Assembly (NCBI GenBank): GCA_023435945.1
Contig: JAEZLB010000050.1
Coordinates: 1-15,694, forward strand
DNA length: 15,694 bases
Direction: 5' to 3'
Origin: Pseudomonadota bacterium
GTDB taxonomy: Bacteria > Pseudomonadota > Gammaproteobacteria > Burkholderiales > Burkholderiaceae_D
Shown: positions 6,465-13,484 of the stretch, one piece after another
Layout of the letters: every line of letters starts with the position of its first letter
Numbering within the stretch: position 1 is the stretch's first letter
Translations under genes and position numbers: made by a program
The notes under the pieces: model-generated
Database searches by the model: none
Seen by the model: the letters and a program-made list of their open reading frames with translations, nothing else
Told to the model about the DNA's origin: nothing

Positions 6465-7457
6465 TTAAGCAAAATCAGATGCTTTGAGCAATACGGATTT
6501 CACATCCATACGCTGCTTGAGCAAGCCTTCTTTGTGGAACACGTCAACCAGTGCCTGATAAGAGGCAACGTCGGTTGCATCAATTTCATTCCAGGCTCGC
6601 AGGTAAGGCTGTGCAACGATGTTGACGTCCTGGCCTTTGATCGCGGTGTACTTCGCGAAGTAAGGTCGAACACGATCGAACTGGGTGTGCGCGATATGCG
6701 TGGCTTCATCCAGCGCCTTAACCAGCGCACGTGCCGCAACCGGGCGTTCTTTCAGGAACGTGGTGGTGAGCACGGAAATGCCGGAGTAGAACGGATCAGC
6801 GATGATTTCAGAGCACGGATTTACCATCGCGCGTTTTGCGACACCAGACGCTACGGCAATGGAGCCGACGGGTTCCAGCGACAGCGTGGCATCGATGCTG
6901 CCGTTCACCACGGAAGGCACTTGCAGGCCGACGGCAATTTCCTGCAGGCGTACATCTTTGTCAGGGTCCAGGCCATTGGCACGTACCAGATGGCGGGCAA
7001 TCGTGCGCCACTGAATGCCGGGCAGGTGACCCAGCGATTTGCCTTTCAGGTCCTGGAAGTTCTTGATGGTCGAATCGGTTTTAACGATCAATGCATCGTT
7101 CATGCGGTTAAGCTTGCTGTTGCCGCCTTGCAGGCCGAATACCTTGAAGGTACCGGGATAACGCGATTCTGCGAGCATGGTGATACCTGCTGCTGCACCA
7201 GGCGCACCGGCATCTGCCTGATTGGCAACCAGCGAGTCGATGATCTGATTCGGGTTCTGGAACTGTACCACCTCAACATCCAGGCCAGCTTTTTCAAAAA
7301 GTCCGTCTTGCAGCGCCACATACAAAGGCGTGGTTTGCATGATAGGCAGCCAGGAGAGCTTTACTTTTTCCAGACGCTTGGCATGTACCCAGGGTGCGGC
7401 AACGGCTAAAGATGCACCGGCTGATAGTTGAAGGAAATTTCTACGGTTCAATTTCAT
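6465..7457 (-). CDS. NitT/TauT-type ABC transporter substrate-binding protein, Tat-exported
   Basis: Periplasmic binding protein of the SsuA/TauA/NrtA/NMT1-like family, 330 residues. The N-terminus has a Tat-type signal (Asn-Arg-Arg-Asn-Phe-Leu at 4-9, hydrophobic stretch, Val-His-Ala end near 26). The mature part begins with Val-Lys-Leu-Ser-Trp-Leu-Pro-Ile and contains Leu-Gln-Asp-Gly-Leu-Phe-Glu-Lys-Ala-Gly-Leu-Asp-Val-Glu-Val-Val (about 49-64), the standard opening of the family's first lobe, and a Gly-Lys-Ser-Leu-Gly segment near 140. GGAG lies about 8 bases ahead of the ATG. Its place between the permease and the hydratase genes suggests it binds the small nitrogen compound that starts the pathway. 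The actual ligand cannot be read from the sequence. Confidence 0.88.
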   Translation of the reverse strand: MKLNRRNFLQLSAGASLAVAAPWVHAKRLEKVKLSWLPIMQTTPLYVALQDGLFEKAGLDVEVVQFQNPNQIIDSLVANQADAGAPGAAAGITMLAESRYPGTFKVFGLQGGNSKLNRMNDALIVKTDSTIKNFQDLKGKSLGHLPGIQWRTIARHLVRANGLDPDKDVRLQEIAVGLQVPSVVNGSIDATLSLEPVGSIAVASGVAKRAMVNPCSEIIADPFYSGISVLTTTFLKERPVAARALVKALDEATHIAHTQFDRVRPYFAKYTAIKGQDVNIVAQPYLRAWNEIDATDVASYQALVDVFHKEGLLKQRMDVKSVLLKASDFA

Positions 7458-7501
7458 GTTTTAACTCCAGTGAAGATGGACGACAGTGAAGGTCGGCCGG
7501 A

Positions 7502-8266
7502 TTATTTTCCAGACCAGCTTAGGAAAGACCGTTCGATAGAAAGGAAGAGCGCATTAAGGCCGTATCCCAAACAACCCGTGGCGATGATCGAGGCATACAT
7601 GTCACGGAGATCGAAAATTTGTTGTGCATCGATGATGCGGCGGCCCATGCCGTTGGTCGCGCCGATGAACATTTCAGCGACGATGATGACCACCAGCGCA
7701 TAGGAAACGCCAAGACGCAGGCCGACAAAAGTTTGTGGCAGAGATTCGAAGAACATCACATCGCGGAAGATGCGGCTGCGTGACGCTCCCATTACCTTGG
7801 CCGCAAGGATGCGGGTCGGCCGTGCGTTCATAACGCCGTAAGCGACGTTAAACACAATCACCAGCCATGCGGAGAATGCTGCGACGGCAATCTTGGATTC
7901 CTCGCCAATGCCGAAGACCAGCAGGAAAAGCGGGAACATCGCGGTAGCGGGAGTGGAGCGGAAGAAGTCGATGGCAAATTCGAGCGCGCCGTATATGCGC
8001 TTGTCGGAACCCAGCACGATACCAACCGGTACCCCCAGGATCGCAGCAATCACAAACGACATTAAGGTGCGTGTCGTCGTGCCGAAGAAATCACCACCAA
8101 TCGAGCCATCGAAGACGGACTTGATTAAGGTCTCGATGGTCGAAACCGGATCTGGCAACAAGCGTGGGCTAATCCATTCACCATAGGCGGCTGCCCACCA
8201 GACAAGAAAGATCAGAGCAGGGCCAATCCAGAATGGTTTATTGAAGGATTTATTGAATGCGCTCAT
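7502..8266 (-). CDS. NitT/TauT-type ABC transporter permease
   Basis: Inner-membrane permease of the binding-protein-dependent family (SsuC/TauC type), 254 residues with about six membrane spans. The ATPase-docking EAA loop is visible at about residues 153-180: Ala-Ala-Lys-Val-Met-Gly-Ala-Ser-Arg-Ser-Arg-Ile-Phe-Arg-Asp-Val, then Glu-Ser-Leu-Pro. The start codon overlaps the ATPase stop codon by 4 bases (ATGA), so the two are probably translationally coupled. A 44-base gap separates it from the binding-protein gene. It would form the channel for import of the operon's nitrogen substrate. Confidence 0.9.
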   Translation of the reverse strand: MSAFNKSFNKPFWIGPALIFLVWWAAAYGEWISPRLLPDPVSTIETLIKSVFDGSIGGDFFGTTTRTLMSFVIAAILGVPVGIVLGSDKRIYGALEFAIDFFRSTPATAMFPLFLLVFGIGEESKIAVAAFSAWLVIVFNVAYGVMNARPTRILAAKVMGASRSRIFRDVMFFESLPQTFVGLRLGVSYALVVIIVAEMFIGATNGMGRRIIDAQQIFDLRDMYASIIATGCLGYGLNALFLSIERSFLSWSGK

Positions 8267-9099
8267 TTGCGGACCTCTTGCTGGAAGATGGAAAGGCTCA
8301 GGGCCTTGGTTTCAACGAAGGTGGGATCGGACAGCGTTCTTTCGTTGCGTGGGCGTGGTGCCACGACATCGATAATGTCGGCAACCTGTGTTGGGCGCTT
8401 GGTTAACAGCAGTACGTGATCGGCGAGATAAACGGCTTCTTCCAAATCATGCGACACCAGCATCATCGTGATGCCCGTCTGCAGGAAAACAGTTTGCAGG
8501 CGTTCACGAATGAACAAGGTCATTTCGTAATCGAGTGCAGAGAAGGGTTCGTCGAGGAACATCACTTCCGGGCGGGGTGCCAGCGCACGGAGAATGGAAA
8601 CTAGTTGCTGCTGGCCGCCGGACATCTCGAAGGAGCGGCGGTTCAGGTCGAACTTCACATCGAATTGCTCGATCAGTTCATCAACACGTGCCTTCCTGTC
8701 TTCCGGCGTCCAGCCGCGTACCTTGAGCGGGTATTCGATGTTGTCGCGTGCGGACATCCATGGGAACAGCGCATCGCGATAGTTCTGGAATACGTAGCCA
8801 ATCGTCACCTCTTTGACGCTTCGGCCATCAAACAGGATTTCGCCGCCATCGATAGAAATCAAACCCGAGATCAGATTGATCAGCGTGGATTTGCCGCAGC
8901 CATTCGGGCCAAAAACAGAAATGAAACTGCCTTTGGGAATATCCAGATCTAATCCGTCATACAGCGTCGAGCCGCCGAAGTTTTTTTTCAGGCCTCGGAT
9001 CGTGATGGCCGGGCGAGAACCTGCCGCAAAATTTTTCTTGGGGATGCGCGACTCGGCATCGCCGGTAGGGCGTAATACGCTGCTAGTTTCAATATTCAT
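8263..9099 (-). CDS. NitT/TauT-type ABC transporter ATP-binding protein
   Basis: ATPase subunit of the importer (SsuB/TauB/NrtD type). From ATG 9099 it has 278 residues, with about 30 extra N-terminal residues ahead of the ABC domain. Walker A is Phe-Gly-Pro-Asn-Gly-Cys-Gly-Lys-Ser-Thr (Lys70 counted from this start); the Q-loop lies in Tyr-Val-Phe-Gln-Asn-Tyr; the signature is Met-Ser-Gly-Gly-Gln-Gln-Gln; Walker B is Val-Met-Phe-Leu-Asp-Glu-Pro-Phe-Ser-Ala-Leu-Asp; the switch His is in Leu-Val-Ser-His-Asp-Leu-Glu-Glu-Ala. An in-frame GTG at 9141, two bases after the allophanate hydrolase stop, would add 14 residues. ATG 9099 has a GGAA about 7 bases upstream and is preferred, with moderate certainty. 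Confidence 0.9.
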   Translation of the reverse strand: MNIETSSVLRPTGDAESRIPKKNFAAGSRPAITIRGLKKNFGGSTLYDGLDLDIPKGSFISVFGPNGCGKSTLINLISGLISIDGGEILFDGRSVKEVTIGYVFQNYRDALFPWMSARDNIEYPLKVRGWTPEDRKARVDELIEQFDVKFDLNRRSFEMSGGQQQLVSILRALAPRPEVMFLDEPFSALDYEMTLFIRERLQTVFLQTGITMMLVSHDLEEAVYLADHVLLLTKRPTQVADIIDVVAPRPRNERTLSDPTFVETKALSLSIFQQEVRK

Positions 9100-9143
9100 T
9101 GTGGTTCCAGGTGCAGGGGCGTCATTTCTCGGATAGAACACGT

Positions 9144-10907
9144 CTAAATAGGTGTGCCTTGGTGATGGTCGTTAGCAGGGGTGGGGTAAACGACAAGGGA
9201 CAAGTTGAGCTCATCGCTGAGCTGCAACTGGCGTATTTCCAGCGGAGCTTTCAGGCAGGCAGAGAATTCGATGAAGCGCGATCCCGGAAACTCCCAGACA
9301 TCAAAGCGTTCAGCGATGCGGGGTGCAGCAACAGGTGTGCCGGAGAAAGCGATTGTTTGCTCATCACTGGCTGGCACATTACGTTTCAGTAAGCGGGCAT
9401 TAAGCGTCGGTAATACATCGGCCAAGGGCGACGGACGTTCGTCAGCGCAGGGCAAGCCTATACGCAACATCGGGATGGTTCTGGGAACGCGGGGGTACTT
9501 GATGGCGGCAAGCTTTTCGCTGCGGCGAATTGTGGCGTGGCTGGTGCTGGCGGCCTGTTCCCAGGCCAGGCCGAAATGGGTGAGTGCGACATCGTGTGCA
9601 TGCTGGCCTATGCAGGTGATGCCAAAAGGAAGGCCTTCGGCAGTAACACCTGCAGGAAGTGCCAGTGCCGACCATCCCAATAAATTCACGAAATTGGTAT
9701 ATCGCCCCATTTCCGTGTTGACGGAAACCGGGTCTGCATCCACTTCCTCAAATGTGGGATGGCGTGGGGCGGTCGGAACGATTAATAAGTCGAAGTCCTG
9801 CCATATTTTTCCGGCACGTTTTGCTAATGTTTTTAAGCGGTACTGTGCCTTGAATCCATCCACCGCATTAAAACTCTCGGCATGGCTGATGACCTTGCGT
9901 ACCGTTTCATCCAGTTTCTCAGACTGGGTTCTGATCAGGTCTTCGATCACCAGGTAACGTTCACTGACCCAGGGTCCTTCGTAAAGCAGCGAGGCAACCT
10001 CGTATAACAGCGAGAAATCGAATTCGGTAACCGTGTGACCCTGCGTGCGCAGTTGCGCCAGCGCTGTTTCCCAAGGTGCATGATAGGCATCGCCGATGAG
10101 CAGAGTGGATGCGCAGGGCACTGCAATACGTAACCCTGTTTGTGGCAAATTCGCCGGACCGATGACGGTGCTACTGTAGGCATCCTGCTCGTCCTCGCCT
10201 TCTATCAAGGACAGCACATGCTGTGCATCAGCGACGGTATGCGCAAACACCGAGACACAGTCCAGTGTGCGGCACGCAGGTAGCACACCAGTGGTGCTAA
10301 CACGTCCCGGTGTGGGTTTTAATCCGACTAACTGGTTAAAGGCGGCGGGTATACGTCCTGATCCTGCGGTGTCGGTGCCCAGCGAGAATGCCACGCCATA
10401 TGACGCTACGGCGACAGCTGAACCCGAACTGGAGCCGCCGCTGATATGGCCGGTGCTGAAAACATTGGCAGGGCGACCATAAGGACTGCGTGTACCAACC
10501 AGGCCGGTCGCAAACTGGTCGAGGTTGGTTTTGCCGATACATACAGCACCCGCAGCTCTCAGGCGTGCAACAACGCTGGCATCGTCAATGGCATCGCGTT
10601 CAAAAGCAGGACAGGCTGCAGTGGTCGGATAACCGGCAACATCAATATTGTCTTTGGCCGCGAAGGGCACACCGAATAAGGGATAACGCTTTACTAAATC
10701 ATCACGGTCAGCGCTTTGCAGGGTGAGTTGATGCAAGCGGCTGAATTCCTGCTCGAGTTGCGCTTGCGTCGATAGTGAAATCCATACCGGCCTGGGCATG
10801 GCGCGACATTGGTCGAGACTTTGTTGCAGTAGTTCTCGATAGTCGGCCCCCTTGCGGTAGTGGTCTAAGTACTGAGCGATCGTTATTGTTCTATTGGTGT
10901 TCATCAT
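9144..10907 (-). CDS. atzF: Allophanate hydrolase (amidase-signature family)
   Basis: Cytoplasmic amidase expected to hydrolyse allophanate, finally giving 2 NH3 and CO2. The 587 residues match AtzF-type enzymes (about 600). The amidase-signature triad is visible: Lys85 in Pro-Phe-Ala-Ala-Lys-Asp-Asn-Ile-Asp, cis-Ser159 in Ser-Gly-Gly-Ser-Ser-Ser-Gly-Ser, and nucleophile Ser183 in Thr-Asp-Thr-Ala-Gly-Ser-Gly-Arg-Ile-Pro-Ala. The following Leu-Lys-Pro-Thr-Pro-Gly-Arg and Pro-Ala-Cys-Arg-Thr-Leu-Asp-Cys-Val-Ser are specific to allophanate hydrolases. Residues about 490-575 are the small C-terminal domain, which is short and divergent: the usual His-containing Leu-Asn-His-Gln-Leu stretch reads Leu-Asn-Ala-Arg-Leu (502-506), while Val-Trp-Glu-Phe-Pro and Ala-Pro-Leu-Glu-Ile remain. 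First gene of the operon, 20 or so bases after the predicted sigma-54 transcription start. ATG 10904 is an equally possible start. Confidence 0.88.
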   Translation of the reverse strand: MMNTNRTITIAQYLDHYRKGADYRELLQQSLDQCRAMPRPVWISLSTQAQLEQEFSRLHQLTLQSADRDDLVKRYPLFGVPFAAKDNIDVAGYPTTAACPAFERDAIDDASVVARLRAAGAVCIGKTNLDQFATGLVGTRSPYGRPANVFSTGHISGGSSSGSAVAVASYGVAFSLGTDTAGSGRIPAAFNQLVGLKPTPGRVSTTGVLPACRTLDCVSVFAHTVADAQHVLSLIEGEDEQDAYSSTVIGPANLPQTGLRIAVPCASTLLIGDAYHAPWETALAQLRTQGHTVTEFDFSLLYEVASLLYEGPWVSERYLVIEDLIRTQSEKLDETVRKVISHAESFNAVDGFKAQYRLKTLAKRAGKIWQDFDLLIVPTAPRHPTFEEVDADPVSVNTEMGRYTNFVNLLGWSALALPAGVTAEGLPFGITCIGQHAHDVALTHFGLAWEQAASTSHATIRRSEKLAAIKYPRVPRTIPMLRIGLPCADERPSPLADVLPTLNARLLKRNVPASDEQTIAFSGTPVAAPRIAERFDVWEFPGSRFIEFSACLKAPLEIRQLQLSDELNLSLVVYPTPANDHHQGTPI

Positions 10908-10938
10908 GGTGCGCGGTGTTGCATACCACGATGTATTC

Positions 10939-10953
10939 GCAATTACTGTGCCA
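10939..10953 (-). promoter_or_regulatory. Sigma-54 (RpoN) promoter for the allophanate/biuret operon
   Basis: On the minus strand the sequence is TGGCACAGTAATTGC, with the invariant GG (-24) and GC (-12) and exactly 10 bases between them. It matches the sigma-54 consensus TGGCACG-N4-TTGC at every position but one. The predicted start is near 10927, leaving a short leader of about 20 bases before the atzF ATG. It implies activation by an enhancer-binding protein such as NtrC under nitrogen limitation. Confidence 0.8.
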
Positions 10954-11015
10954 TATATAAAACTGCTGTGTTACTAAGAAAATGCCCGCTTATGTAGCAA
11001 TTGATGATTTGCTTC

Positions 11016-11059
11016 GCACCAGAATTTAAAGGTGATTCGCCTTCTTGCGGTGCGGTGCA
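11016..11059. promoter_or_regulatory. Candidate NtrC enhancer region
   Basis: Plus-strand GCACCA at 11016-11021, GGTG at 11031-11034, GGTGC at 11049-11053 and GGTGCA at 11054-11059 resemble half-sites of the NtrC consensus GCACC-N6-GGTGC. They lie about 90-130 bases upstream of the predicted start, the usual distance for a sigma-54 enhancer. The spacing within pairs is not canonical (10 instead of 6 bases), so this is tentative. Confidence 0.4.
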
Positions 11060-11136
11060 CGACTGTGGTGAGTGCTGATGCATGTGGAGATGCGATGTAT
11101 CAGACATGAAGAATGGACCCTGCGTGAGAGATAAAT

Positions 11137-11238
11137 TCATCGGTTATGCCGGACCGGACGTTTGACGACGCGCCATGCGACGACACATGACGTGACAGAG
11201 AGCGCGGCACCCAGCAGGGAAAGTATCAGGATCAGATG
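11137..11238 (-). other. Hydrophobic orphan frame in the 487-base gap upstream of atzF
   Basis: The gap 10908-11394 contains no convincing gene apart from the promoter elements. Within it, a 33-codon minus-strand frame between two stops encodes a good membrane-helix-like stretch (Leu-Ile-Leu-Ile-Leu-Ser-Leu-Leu-Gly-Ala-Ala-Leu, then Val-Val-Ala-Trp-Arg-Val-Val-Lys-Arg). It has no ATG, GTG or TTG at its upstream end. It may be the remnant of a small membrane protein gene or chance. Confidence 0.2.
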
Positions 11239-11362
11239 TCAGGTGCGTCCGTCGATGAATGCTGAGTAGCAGCGTTATCGAGGAGATGCGGGGCGCACAG
11301 TCATGAAAGCGGAAGTGCGTAGTCGGGAAGGCTGGTGGATGATGAGGCTGCCCGCCGGGTGC

Positions 11363-11374
11363 AGTACCGGTACT
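11363..11374. repeat. 12-bp perfect palindrome
   Basis: AGTACCGGTACT lies 20 bases beyond the stop of the DUF6173-like gene, flanked by GCTGCC and GGCAGC (11347-11352 and 11380-11385), which could extend the pairing. There is no T-run, so it is not a clear terminator. It could be a binding site or a 3' hairpin of that transcript. Confidence 0.3.
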
Positions 11375-11394
11375 CGACAGGCAGCAAAAGGGAA

Positions 11395-11778
11395 TTAAGC
11401 CGCCAAGGTGTCGACCTTGCGCATTTCTTCCGGCACGACAAACCCGATAGGACGTTTCACCTTGTCTTCACGGATTGGCATTGCGATAAACAATACGGAG
11501 AGTTGCGTCACGTGCTGAACCAGTCGCACCCTTGCGCCATCTTCGGTGATGCCATCGAATGAAATCAGGTTAGGCGGCGCATAACCGATTTGCTGTACCT
11601 GGAAAGAAATGGCATTGCCGAACGAGACCAGGCGCGCGCCGACTTCATGGCCTTCGTCGAGGGATTCCTCGAATGCGATGGCGTAACGGCGCAGGGAATG
11701 AAAAGCCTGCAGTGCATCATGCGGCTCACAAACAGGAAGATTACTGAGGTCGTCCATGGGGGTGGGGATATTGCTCAT
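11395..11778 (-). CDS. DUF6173-like conserved hypothetical protein
   Basis: A 127-residue, probably cytoplasmic protein with no signal peptide or membrane span. The core (His-Glu-Val-Gly-Ala-Arg-Leu-Val-Ser-Phe-Gly, about 43-53; Ile-Ser-Phe-Asp-Gly-Ile-Thr-Glu-Asp-Gly-Ala-Arg-Val-Arg-Leu-Val-Gln-His-Val-Thr-Gln-Leu, about 72-93) resembles the family I know as DUF6173, whose function is unknown. The ATG is well supported by AGGAG six bases upstream. It stands alone between the Liv operon terminator and the atzF promoter region, on the same strand as both, so it probably has its own promoter. No function is proposed. Confidence 0.7.
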   Translation of the reverse strand: MSNIPTPMDDLSNLPVCEPHDALQAFHSLRRYAIAFEESLDEGHEVGARLVSFGNAISFQVQQIGYAPPNLISFDGITEDGARVRLVQHVTQLSVLFIAMPIREDKVKRPIGFVVPEEMRKVDTLAA

Positions 11779-11946
11779 GCGGTGCTCCTATTCTTGGTTT
11801 TATATTCTTGTGGCCAGGCAGATGTCCTGCCGCTTTTCGGAAAGATATCCGGCATCGGTCACATGGCCCTGCGAAGGGAGCCAGATTGTCGCATGTTGCT
11901 TCGGATGCGCCAATCATCGCCGGCAACGCGGCAGGTGCATAAAAAA

Positions 11947-11965
11947 GGGCCCTGAAACAGGGCCC
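11947..11965 (-). terminator. Rho-independent terminator of the liv operon
   Basis: GGGCCCTG-AAA-CAGGGCCC, a perfect 8-bp GC-rich stem with a 3-nt loop. A plus-strand A6 tract (11941-11946) precedes it, so the minus-strand transcript ends in stem plus TTTTTT. It lies 28 bases after the livF stop codon. Confidence 0.9.
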
Positions 11966-11992
11966 AAAAAAACACATACAGGGGGAAACCGA

Positions 11993-12697
11993 TCAGCCCC
12001 CTAAGTAAGCACGGCGTATCTCGGGGTTGGCCAGCATTTCGGCAGAGGAGCCCTGGGTCACGATGTGACCGTTTTCGAGCAAATAACCACGATCGCACAT
12101 GGCTAAAGCCGCGTAGGCATTCTGCTCAACCATCAAGACGGTTGTACCTTCTTTACGAATCTCGCGAATCAGATCGAAGATCTGTTCCACGATATTCGGG
12201 GCCAGGCCTAAAGAAGGTTCATCAAACATCACGAGACGGGGACGCGACATCAGTGCACGGGCGATAGCCAGCATTTGCTGTTCACCCCCCGACAAAGTGC
12301 CTGCAACCTGTTCGATACGTTCACGCAGGCGCGGGAACTTACCGAACATACGTTCCATGTCATCTTTCACGCGTTGCTTGTCCATACGGCGGTAGGCACC
12401 CATTTCCAGGTTCTCACGTACGGTCAGCTGCGGGAATACGCGACGGCCTTCAGGGCAATGGGAAATACCGCGGTCAATAACTTCCGCAGGAGAGACGCCA
12501 TTGATGGCATGGCCATCCATCAGGATGCGGCCGGTCACCAATGGCTCCAGGCCATTGATGGCGCGCAGCGTGGTGGATTTGCCAGCACCATTGGCGCCGA
12601 TGAGGGTAACCATTTCGCCTTCGTTGACTTCCAAGGAAATACGATCGATGGCGACGGTAGCGCCGTAGCGCACAGTGATTTCTTCAATCTTCAGCAC
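11993..12697 (-). CDS. livF: Branched-chain amino acid-type ABC transporter ATP-binding protein LivF
   Basis: Second ATPase of a HAAT-family importer, 234 residues, the normal LivF length. Walker A is Gly-Ala-Asn-Gly-Ala-Gly-Lys-Ser-Thr (about 34-42), the signature is Leu-Ser-Gly-Gly-Glu-Gln-Gln, Walker B is Leu-Val-Met-Phe-Asp-Glu-Pro-Ser-Leu-Gly-Leu-Ala-Pro, and the C-terminus Arg-Arg-Ala-Tyr-Leu-Gly-Gly is typical of LivF. The start is GTG at 12697 and overlaps the livG 3' end by 14 bases, suggesting coupled translation. It is the last gene before the operon terminator. The transported ligand could be a branched-chain amino acid, an amide or urea. Confidence 0.92.
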   Translation of the reverse strand: MLKIEEITVRYGATVAIDRISLEVNEGEMVTLIGANGAGKSTTLRAINGLEPLVTGRILMDGHAINGVSPAEVIDRGISHCPEGRRVFPQLTVRENLEMGAYRRMDKQRVKDDMERMFGKFPRLRERIEQVAGTLSGGEQQMLAIARALMSRPRLVMFDEPSLGLAPNIVEQIFDLIREIRKEGTTVLMVEQNAYAALAMCDRGYLLENGHIVTQGSSAEMLANPEIRRAYLGG

Positions 12698-13484
12698 GTT
12701 CGATCCCCGATCCTAGGTAAGCGCGAATAACTTCTGGGTTATTCTGGATTTCAGTTGGCGTACCGGTTGCGATCACATGACCGTAGTTCAGCACGACGAT
12801 GTGATCGGAGATCGACATCACCATGTGCATGTCATGCTCAACCAGCAGCACGGTGACGCCGCTCTGGCCGATACGACGGACCATTTCCTTGAATTCCTCC
12901 GTTTCGGAAGGATTGAGACCGGCAGCCGGTTCATCCAGCAGCAGGATGCGGGGCTTGGCCGCCAGGGCCAGGCCCACGCCCAGCAGGCGCTGTTCGCCGT
13001 ACGACAGGTTGGTTGCCAGGTCATCCTTGCGGGCTTCCAGGCCCAGGAAGGCGATAATTTCCTGGGCTTCGGCACGCAGCTTTTCTTCTTCGCGGCGGAA
13101 GCGCGAAGTACGGAACAGCGAGTCGAATACACCGCAGCCACCTTTGAGGTGCAGCGCCATCATGATGTTCTCTTCGACGGAGCATGCCGAGAACACGCTG
13201 GTGCGCTGGAAGCTGCGTACCAGGCCCAGAGCCGAGATGTCTTCCGGCGCCATGCCGGTGATGTCACGACCGAAGAAATACACGGTGCCGATGGTCGGCT
13301 TCATGTAGCCGGAGATAACGTTGTAGGTCGTCGTTTTGCCGGCGCCGTTGGGGCCGATAAGACTGACGATCTTCCCGGCCGGAACAGAGAAGCTGGCACG
13401 GTCAACGGCAGTCAGGCCATTGATACGCATGGTGACGTTATCCAGCACCAGCGCCGGCGTGTTGTTATTCACTTGGGCGTTCAT
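12684..13484 (-). CDS. livG: Branched-chain amino acid-type ABC transporter ATP-binding protein LivG
   Basis: First ATPase of the importer, 266 residues. Walker A is Gly-Pro-Asn-Gly-Ala-Gly-Lys-Thr-Thr (about 43-51). The LivG-specific features are Leu-Val-Arg-Ser-Phe-Gln-Arg-Thr after a long insertion, signature Leu-Ser-Tyr-Gly-Glu-Gln-Arg, Walker B Ile-Leu-Leu-Leu-Asp-Glu-Pro-Ala-Ala-Gly-Leu-Asn-Pro, and Val-Glu-His-Asp-Met. The ATG overlaps the livM stop by 4 bases (ATGA). It pairs with LivF to drive the LivHM channel. Confidence 0.93.
   Translation of the reverse strand: MNAQVNNNTPALVLDNVTMRINGLTAVDRASFSVPAGKIVSLIGPNGAGKTTTYNVISGYMKPTIGTVYFFGRDITGMAPEDISALGLVRSFQRTSVFSACSVEENIMMALHLKGGCGVFDSLFRTSRFRREEEKLRAEAQEIIAFLGLEARKDDLATNLSYGEQRLLGVGLALAAKPRILLLDEPAAGLNPSETEEFKEMVRRIGQSGVTVLLVEHDMHMVMSISDHIVVLNYGHVIATGTPTEIQNNPEVIRAYLGSGIERAED

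Noticed and set aside
6534..7409. Long plus-strand open frame of 291 codons
   Set aside because: It is antisense to the binding-protein gene, which has a complete signal peptide and family motifs; the plus-strand frame has no recognisable protein features.
11363..11374. Palindrome AGTACCGGTACT as a terminator of the DUF6173-like gene
   Set aside because: There is no T-rich run on either side; it is listed only as a palindrome.
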